DNA of 41,001 bases, taken from contig DAITVZ010000049.1 of assembly GCA_036841525.1 (NCBI GenBank), forward strand, positions 1-41,001, written 5' to 3'. The position numbers and the translations under genes were made by a program. The notes under the pieces were generated by a model that worked only from the letters and a program-made list of their open reading frames with translations, did not search any database and had not been told where the DNA came from. Below are positions 37,138 to 41,001 of the stretch, one piece after another. This DNA is from JAAYEA01 sp012689325 (GTDB lineage Bacteria; Chloroflexota; Anaerolineae; JAAYEA01). Each line of letters begins with the position of its first letter. Position 1 is the first letter of the stretch.

Positions 37138-37626
37138 ATGCAACCCCAGGACTTGATGGACGCGCCCGATCGAGAGCGCCTGTTGCTGTGCCTGCGGGCC
37201 GAGCTTCCGGGTATCGTGGCAGGCCGGCCGGTGATGCTGGCATATCTATACGGCTCGGTGGCGGAGGGGCGTCCACGGCGCTCCAGCGACATAGATATCG
37301 CGCTGGTGCTCACCCCGGGCATCGCGCTAGCCGCCTACGATCGAATGCTGTTGGAGCTGAGGATCGCTGCGGAGGTGGAGGAGCGCTGCGGGGTGCGCGA
37401 GGCCGACGTTCGCAGCGTCGATGCGGCGCCGCTCATGGTGCAGGGGCGCGTGGTCAGCGAGGGGATTCTGCTTTACAGCCGCGACGAGGATTTCCGGGTC
37501 AGGTACGAGGTCTATACGCGCAAGCGATTCTTCGACTATCAGCCGGTGGCCGAGGCGATGCGCCAGGTCTTCTTCGAGCGGGTGCGCGCTGACCTGCGCC
37601 GACGGGGGGTACGGAGCGATGGTTGA
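37138..37626 (+). CDS. mntA: MntA-type minimal nucleotidyltransferase antitoxin
   Basis: A 162-residue nucleotidyltransferase. The active-site pattern GSX10DXD is present: Gly39-Ser40, Asp51, Asp53 (GSVAEGRPRRSSDIDIAL); a third acidic residue may be Asp90 (EADVRSVD). In characterised MntA-HepT pairs this protein adds AMP to a tyrosine of the HEPN toxin and so inactivates it (family knowledge). It overlaps hepT by 8 nt (ATGGTTGA), antitoxin first. ATG 37138 has AAGGGAGAG upstream. The length is somewhat above the usual ~140 because of an extended C-terminal helix region (YTRKRFFDYQPVAEAMRQVF). Confidence 0.9.
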   Translation: MQPQDLMDAPDRERLLLCLRAELPGIVAGRPVMLAYLYGSVAEGRPRRSSDIDIALVLTPGIALAAYDRMLLELRIAAEVEERCGVREADVRSVDAAPLMVQGRVVSEGILLYSRDEDFRVRYEVYTRKRFFDYQPVAEAMRQVFFERVRADLRRRGVRSDG

Positions 37627-38035
37627 TCTAGGAGTGGTTGAGGGGTACCTGCGTCGCCTGGAAGATAGCTTGGAGATGCTGCGCGAGCTGGCGCAGACGC
37701 CCCGCGATGAGTTGCTGCGCGACAGGATCCGCCTGGGGGCCGCTAGGTACTACCTGCAGGTCGCGGTGGAGTGCTGCATCGACACCGCCAATCATCTCAT
37801 CGCCAGGCGCGGCTGGCGCGCCCCGGATAGCTATGCCGACAGCTTTGTGGTGTTGGCCGAGCATGGCGTGATCCCAGCCGAGTTTGTGGATACCGCCCGC
37901 CAGATGGTGGGGATGCGGAACAGGCTCGTGCATCTCTACTGGCAAGTCGATGACGAGATCGTATACGAGACGCTGCGCAGCGGCCTGATCGATTTCGAGC
38001 GCTTCGAGGCAGCCATTCTCGCGCACGTGTCCTAA
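37619..38035 (+). CDS. hepT: HepT-type HEPN ribonuclease toxin
   Basis: A 138-residue all-helical HEPN protein. The catalytic and modified motif RX4HXY is seen as Arg100-NRLV-His105-Leu-Tyr107 (RNRLVHLYW). Tyr107 corresponds to the tyrosine AMPylated by MntA in studied pairs. RLEDSLEMLRELA and RYYLQVAVECCIDTANHLIA are family-typical helices. It is translated from within the end of mntA. Acts as an RNase when free, for plasmid or phage defence or growth control. All key residues are intact, so the pair is probably functional. Confidence 0.92.
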   Translation: MVDLGVVEGYLRRLEDSLEMLRELAQTPRDELLRDRIRLGAARYYLQVAVECCIDTANHLIARRGWRAPDSYADSFVVLAEHGVIPAEFVDTARQMVGMRNRLVHLYWQVDDEIVYETLRSGLIDFERFEAAILAHVS

Positions 38036-38055
38036 CCCCAAGGGCGACACGCCGT

Positions 38056-38850
38056 CTACCCCACGATCGGCAGCACCATCACCTGCGGGCGCTGGCGGGT
38101 GGGGTGCGGCTGAATCCGCACCGCCGCCTGAAAGACCTCGCGCAGCCGTTCCTCTTGCAGCACCTCTTCCGGCGTCCCCTCGGCCACGATGCGCCCCTGG
38201 TTCAGCATGGTGAGGCGGTTGAAATAGAGCGAGGCCAGGTTGAGGTCGTGCATGGTCGCCAGCACGGTGAGCCCGCGCTCGCGGTTGAGTTGCGCCAGCA
38301 GCTCCAGTATCTCGATCTGGTGGTTGATGTCCAGGTGGACCGTGGGCTCGTCCAGCAGCAGCACCTCGGGCTGCTGGGCCAGCGCCATGGCGATGACCAC
38401 GCGCTGCTGCTCGCCGCCGGATAGCTCGTTGAAGGGGCGCTCGGCCAGGATATCGGTGTGGGTAGCGGCCAGGGTCTGTTCCACCACCTGCCGGTCGGCG
38501 GGGGTCTCGCCGTGCCAGGGGCGGACGTGGGGGGTGCGCCCCATCTCGACGATCTCGCGCGCGGTAAAGCTGAAAGGCACCACCAGCTCTTGCGGGACCA
38601 CGGCGATGCGCCGGGCGATCTGGCGGCGCGTCTGGCCGCGAAGCGGCTGGCCGCCCAGCCAAACCTGCCCGCGCTGGGGCCGCAGGATGCCGCTGAGGAG
38701 CTTGATCAGGGTGGTCTTGCCCGAGCCGTTGGGGCCGATCATGCCCACCAGGTCGCCCGGGAAGAGGTCCAGGTCGATGCCCTGCAAGAGCGGCTGGCCG
38801 CTGTAGGAGAAGTGGACGTTTTCGGCCTGCAAGAGCGGTCGCGGGTTCAT
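38056..38850 (-). CDS. ATP-binding subunit of a cobalamin/iron-siderophore ABC importer (BtuD/FecE-like)
   Basis: A 264-residue ATPase: Walker A GPNGSGKT (39-46), Q-loop VVPQEL (84-89), signature LSGGEQQR (143-150), Walker B LLLDEP (164-169), and switch His in TMHDLNLAS. Its ATG overlaps the permease stop by one base (TGATG), so they are coupled. The C-terminal ~35 residues (VLQEERLREVFQAAVRIQPH) are typical of the FecE/BtuD/HmuV group. It powers the importer formed with the two genes that follow; it ends 20 nt from the convergent hepT gene. Confidence 0.93.
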   Translation of the reverse strand: MNPRPLLQAENVHFSYSGQPLLQGIDLDLFPGDLVGMIGPNGSGKTTLIKLLSGILRPQRGQVWLGGQPLRGQTRRQIARRIAVVPQELVVPFSFTAREIVEMGRTPHVRPWHGETPADRQVVEQTLAATHTDILAERPFNELSGGEQQRVVIAMALAQQPEVLLLDEPTVHLDINHQIEILELLAQLNRERGLTVLATMHDLNLASLYFNRLTMLNQGRIVAEGTPEEVLQEERLREVFQAAVRIQPHPTRQRPQVMVLPIVG

Positions 38851-39890
38851 CAGAAGGTGTACTCCTTTTTGCTACGGCGCAAGAGGTAGATGAGGAACGG
38901 CGCGCCCAGCAGCGCGGTCACCACGCCCACGGGGATCTCGGACGGAGCGATGAGGATGCGCGCCAGCAGGTCGGCCAGCACGAGAAAGATGCCGCCGCTG
39001 AGGGTCGCCGCGGGGAGAAGCGTGTGGTGGTCGGGGCCAAAGATGAGCCGCGAGAGGTGGGGGACGACCAGCCCCACAAAGCCCACCAGCCCGCTCACCG
39101 AGACGGCGGCGCCGGTGAGGAGCGCCCCCAGCGCCAAGAGGCCGATCTTGCGCCGCTCCACGTGCACGCCCAGGTGGGCGGCCTGCTCCTCGCCCAAGAG
39201 AAAGGCGTTCAGCTCGGTGGAGAGGACGTAGGCGAGGATGATGCCCAGGACCACCAGCGGCGTCACCACCGCGAGGGGCTGCCAGCCGGTGGCGCTGATC
39301 CCGCCCATCATCCAGAGGACGATGCGCCGCATGGTGTTGCCGCTGACGGTCATCAGGAAGGACATGGCGGCGGAGGCCAGCGAGCTAAAGGCGAACCCCG
39401 AAAGGAGCAGCGTGGTGATGGGCGTCTTGGGGCCGACGCGGGCAATGTTATAGACGAACAGCACCGCCGAGATGGCGCCGACAAAGGCAAAGACCGGCAC
39501 CGGCGTAAAGCCGAGCCAGACCCATCCGGCGGGCAGCAGCAGCGCCAGCGTGGCGCCCAGTGCCGCGCCGCCGGAGGTGCCAATGATGTACGGGTCGGCC
39601 ATGGGGTTGCGCAGCAGGCCCTGAAAGACCACGCCGGCGGCGGAGAGGGCCGCCCCCACCAGCGCGGCGGTCAGCACGCGGGGCAGGCGCAGTTGCCAGA
39701 TGATGGCGACGTCGGTCTCGGGCCAGCGGGCCAGCGCGGCGGGGTTGGCCAGGCGGCTCCAGAGGATGCCGGCGACATTGCGCAGCGGCATGGTCACGGT
39801 GCCCAGCGAGACGGCGATCAGGATCGCCCCGATGAGCGCGGCCAGGAGGGCGAGGATGGCGACGGAGCGGGCGGGACGCTTGTGAATCAT
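38850..39890 (-). CDS. FecCD/BtuC-family permease
   Basis: A 346-residue membrane subunit with about ten helices. Family marks: ALVGAALSAAGVVFQGLLRNPMADPYIIG, GTSGGAALGA, the region MMGGISATGWQ, and the end GLVGFVGLVVPHLSRLIFGPDHH with the ATPase-coupling loop, then TALLGAPFLIYLLRRSKKEYTF. It transports vitamin B12, haem or ferric siderophore. ATG 39890 has GGGGAG upstream, and a REP element begins only 15 nt before the start codon. It pairs with the genes at 38056 and 40279. Confidence 0.93.
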   Translation of the reverse strand: MIHKRPARSVAILALLAALIGAILIAVSLGTVTMPLRNVAGILWSRLANPAALARWPETDVAIIWQLRLPRVLTAALVGAALSAAGVVFQGLLRNPMADPYIIGTSGGAALGATLALLLPAGWVWLGFTPVPVFAFVGAISAVLFVYNIARVGPKTPITTLLLSGFAFSSLASAAMSFLMTVSGNTMRRIVLWMMGGISATGWQPLAVVTPLVVLGIILAYVLSTELNAFLLGEEQAAHLGVHVERRKIGLLALGALLTGAAVSVSGLVGFVGLVVPHLSRLIFGPDHHTLLPAATLSGGIFLVLADLLARILIAPSEIPVGVVTALLGAPFLIYLLRRSKKEYTF

Positions 39891-39904
39891 GGGCGGGGCT
39901 CCCC

Positions 39905-40161
39905 GGAGCGATTAAAATCGCTACTACCTGAGGAGGACGGGCCGGGATGTAGTAGCGACTTCAGTCGCTCCGGATGCGGACGGGAGCGATTAAAATCGCT
40001 AGTACCTGAGGAGGACGGGTCGGGATGTAGTAGCGACTTCAGTCGCTCCGGATGCGGACGGGAGCGATCGAAATCGCTACTACCTGAGGAGGACGGGCCG
40101 GGATGTAGTAGCGACTTCAGTCGCTCCGGATGCGGACGGGAGCGATTGAAATCGCTACTAC
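39905..40161. repeat. REP array: alternating inverted GTAG palindromes, 78-bp period
   Basis: Three full 78-bp units plus a partial fourth (unit starts 39905, 39983, 40061, 40139). Each unit has a minus-oriented element (39905-39927: palindrome AGCGATT-AA-AATCGCT, then ACTAC) and a plus-oriented one (39949-39971: GTAGT, AGCGACT-TC-AGTCGCT, CC), so a unit is itself a large hairpin. The middle carries GAGGAGGACGGG. This is the REP/BIME form: GTAG tetranucleotide followed by a palindrome, in alternating orientation. It occupies most of the 388-nt btuF-btuC gap, which has no gene. Confidence 0.9.
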
Positions 40162-40171
40162 ATGAGGGGCG

Positions 40172-40264
40172 CCTGACGGGTTCCCGGCGGGCGCGCGCGA
40201 GCCGAGAGAACGGCTGCCGCGGCAAGACGGCGCCAGGTGCGGACGGACTCGGGAACCTGTCAGG
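40172..40264 (-). terminator. Long inverted repeat behind the binding-protein gene
   Basis: CCTGACGGGTTCCCG (40172-40186) is inverted at 40250-40264 with one mismatch; the 63-nt interior has smaller GC-rich hairpins (GCCG/CGGC words). It lies 14 nt past the stop at 40279. It probably stabilises or partly ends the binding-protein transcript before the REP array. Confidence 0.6.
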
Positions 40265-40278
40265 TCGTTTCATGCGGC

Positions 40279-41001
40279 TTACTCGAACAGCTCGGGATGG
40301 ATGATCCGGGCCAAGGCGACGAGACCATCGGCCAGGCGCGGGCCCGGGCGGCTGAGCAGGTTGTCGTCGATGGGATAGATGGCGCCGGATTGCACGGCCT
40401 TCATGGCCGCCCAGCCGGGACGGGCCTTGACGGCGTCGGCGTTCACGCCCCAGTTCGAGTCGCCCAGGATGATCATGTCCGGGTTCTTGGCCAGCACTTC
40501 CTCGGCGCTGAGCTGCGCCCACTGGGACTTGGCGTCGGCGGCGGCGTTGGCCCCGCCAGCCATGGCGATAAAGGTGTCGTGCCAGCTACCGGGGCCCGCG
40601 GTGAAGGGCTTGGCCGGGTCGGTGGCGTCCAGCTCGTAAAAGACGACGGGGCGGCTGGAGAGGCTCGCGGTCTTGTCGGTGACGCTCTTGACCTTGGCCT
40701 GCATCTCGGCGACCAGCTTGGTCGCGGCCTCCTCGGCGCCGGCGGCCTGGCCCACCAGGGCGATATCGGCCAGCACGCCGTCCAGGTTGGTGGGGGCGAG
40801 GATGAGGGTCTTGAGGCCGAGTTGCTCGAACTTGGCCAGCAGCTCGACGTTGCCGGCGATGGAGGCGACGATGGGGCTGCCGCCGATGGCGAGGACCAGG
40901 TCGGGCTCGAGGGCGACGATGGACTCGACGTTGGGCTCGATGCCGCCGATCTTGGCGATGGAGGCGGCCTCGGCGGGATAGTCGCAGAAATCGGTGACGC
41001 C
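40279..41001 (-). CDS. Substrate-binding protein of a cobalamin/siderophore-type ABC importer (partial, 5' end outside)
   Basis: The last 240 residues of a periplasmic-binding-protein-III (BtuF/FhuD-like) protein; the start and signal peptide are beyond the window. The visible N-terminal piece begins GVTDFCDYPAEAASIAKIGG and continues NVESIVALEPDLVLA, both marks of BtuF-type proteins; a single long connecting helix follows (EEAATKLVAEMQAKVKSV), then the second lobe (VFYELDATDPAKPFTAGPGSW; EEVLAKNPDMIILGD). DFCDYP favours cobalamin or a related corrinoid, though haem/siderophore binding is possible. It is the first gene of the btuFCD-like operon. Confidence 0.9.
   Translation of the reverse strand, partial: GVTDFCDYPAEAASIAKIGGIEPNVESIVALEPDLVLAIGGSPIVASIAGNVELLAKFEQLGLKTLILAPTNLDGVLADIALVGQAAGAEEAATKLVAEMQAKVKSVTDKTASLSSRPVVFYELDATDPAKPFTAGPGSWHDTFIAMAGGANAAADAKSQWAQLSAEEVLAKNPDMIILGDSNWGVNADAVKARPGWAAMKAVQSGAIYPIDDNLLSRPGPRLADGLVALARIIHPELFE

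Noticed and set aside
39905..40161. CRISPR array
   Set aside because: The 78-bp period comes from identical units with alternating palindromes and no unique spacers; no cas genes are present.
39891..40278. Cobalamin riboswitch in the btu locus
   Set aside because: The gap lies inside the operon and is filled with REP repeats and a GC-rich inverted repeat; no B12-box-like sequence was seen. The leader of the binding-protein gene is outside the window.

Overview
The window is strongly GC-rich, gene-dense bacterial DNA, and I place it in the Chloroflexota (Anaerolineae/Caldilineae-like). The case rests on several traits. The solute-binding lipoprotein has a Tat signal followed by a long Ala/Pro/Thr linker. 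Exported proteins carry Thr/Pro linkers and end in a short LPL(V/I) motif. A CnaB-like domain is fused directly to a type I dockerin, followed by cohesins. The importers show no sign of an outer-membrane partner. This placement is inference from architecture; no rRNA or marker gene is present. I found no tRNA, rRNA, CRISPR array or insertion sequence.

Layout. 119-9787 (minus strand): a carbohydrate-type block. A GT2 glycosyltransferase, a class III aminotransferase and a Gfo/Idh/MocA oxidoreductase are followed, behind a perfect sigma70-type promoter and a ~350-nt structured leader, by a Dpp/Opp-type ABC importer (binding protein and two permeases, no ATPase in view) and a predicted (alpha/alpha)6-fold glycosidase. 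9877-13549 and 13546-15581 (minus): a GNAT acetyltransferase, a DEAD-box helicase, and a tightly coupled class II aldolase - Gfo/Idh/MocA - EamA transporter operon. 15675-19774 (minus): a MarR regulator with a heterodimeric ABC exporter that has one degenerate ATP site. 20008-22962: a divergent pair, a large two-domain putative glycosidase and a TspO/MBR-like membrane protein. 22994-32281 (minus): a surface/exoprotein block, comprising a CAP-domain protein, a single-cohesin protein and a 2306-residue modular protein with Big domains, two nested jelly-roll modules, CnaB-like domain, dockerin and five cohesins. 32685-36949: a HAD phosphatase, a DegT/StrS aminotransferase, an unrecognised triple-repeat protein with an acidic tail, and a cysteine synthase. 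37138-38035 (plus): an MntA-HepT toxin-antitoxin pair. 38056-41001 (minus): a BtuFCD-like importer, the binding protein cut by the window edge.

Intergenic DNA is rich in small palindromic repeats. One family matches the classical REP form (GTAG followed by a palindrome) and makes a 78-bp-period array in the btuF-btuC gap, with single copies elsewhere. A second family, prefix TGTGGCG, forms two inverted pairs in the leader of the CAP gene directly behind a perfect TTGACA-17-TATAAT promoter. Other palindromic elements occur at 1572-1763, 32584, 34955 and 35941-36014. A recurring theme is a near-consensus promoter followed at once by a strongly structured leader.

The most noteworthy candidates are the cohesin/dockerin protein pair (possible scaffold of a non-clostridial surface assembly), the HARP-like triple-repeat protein at 35019-35897, and the paired REP-like leader elements.
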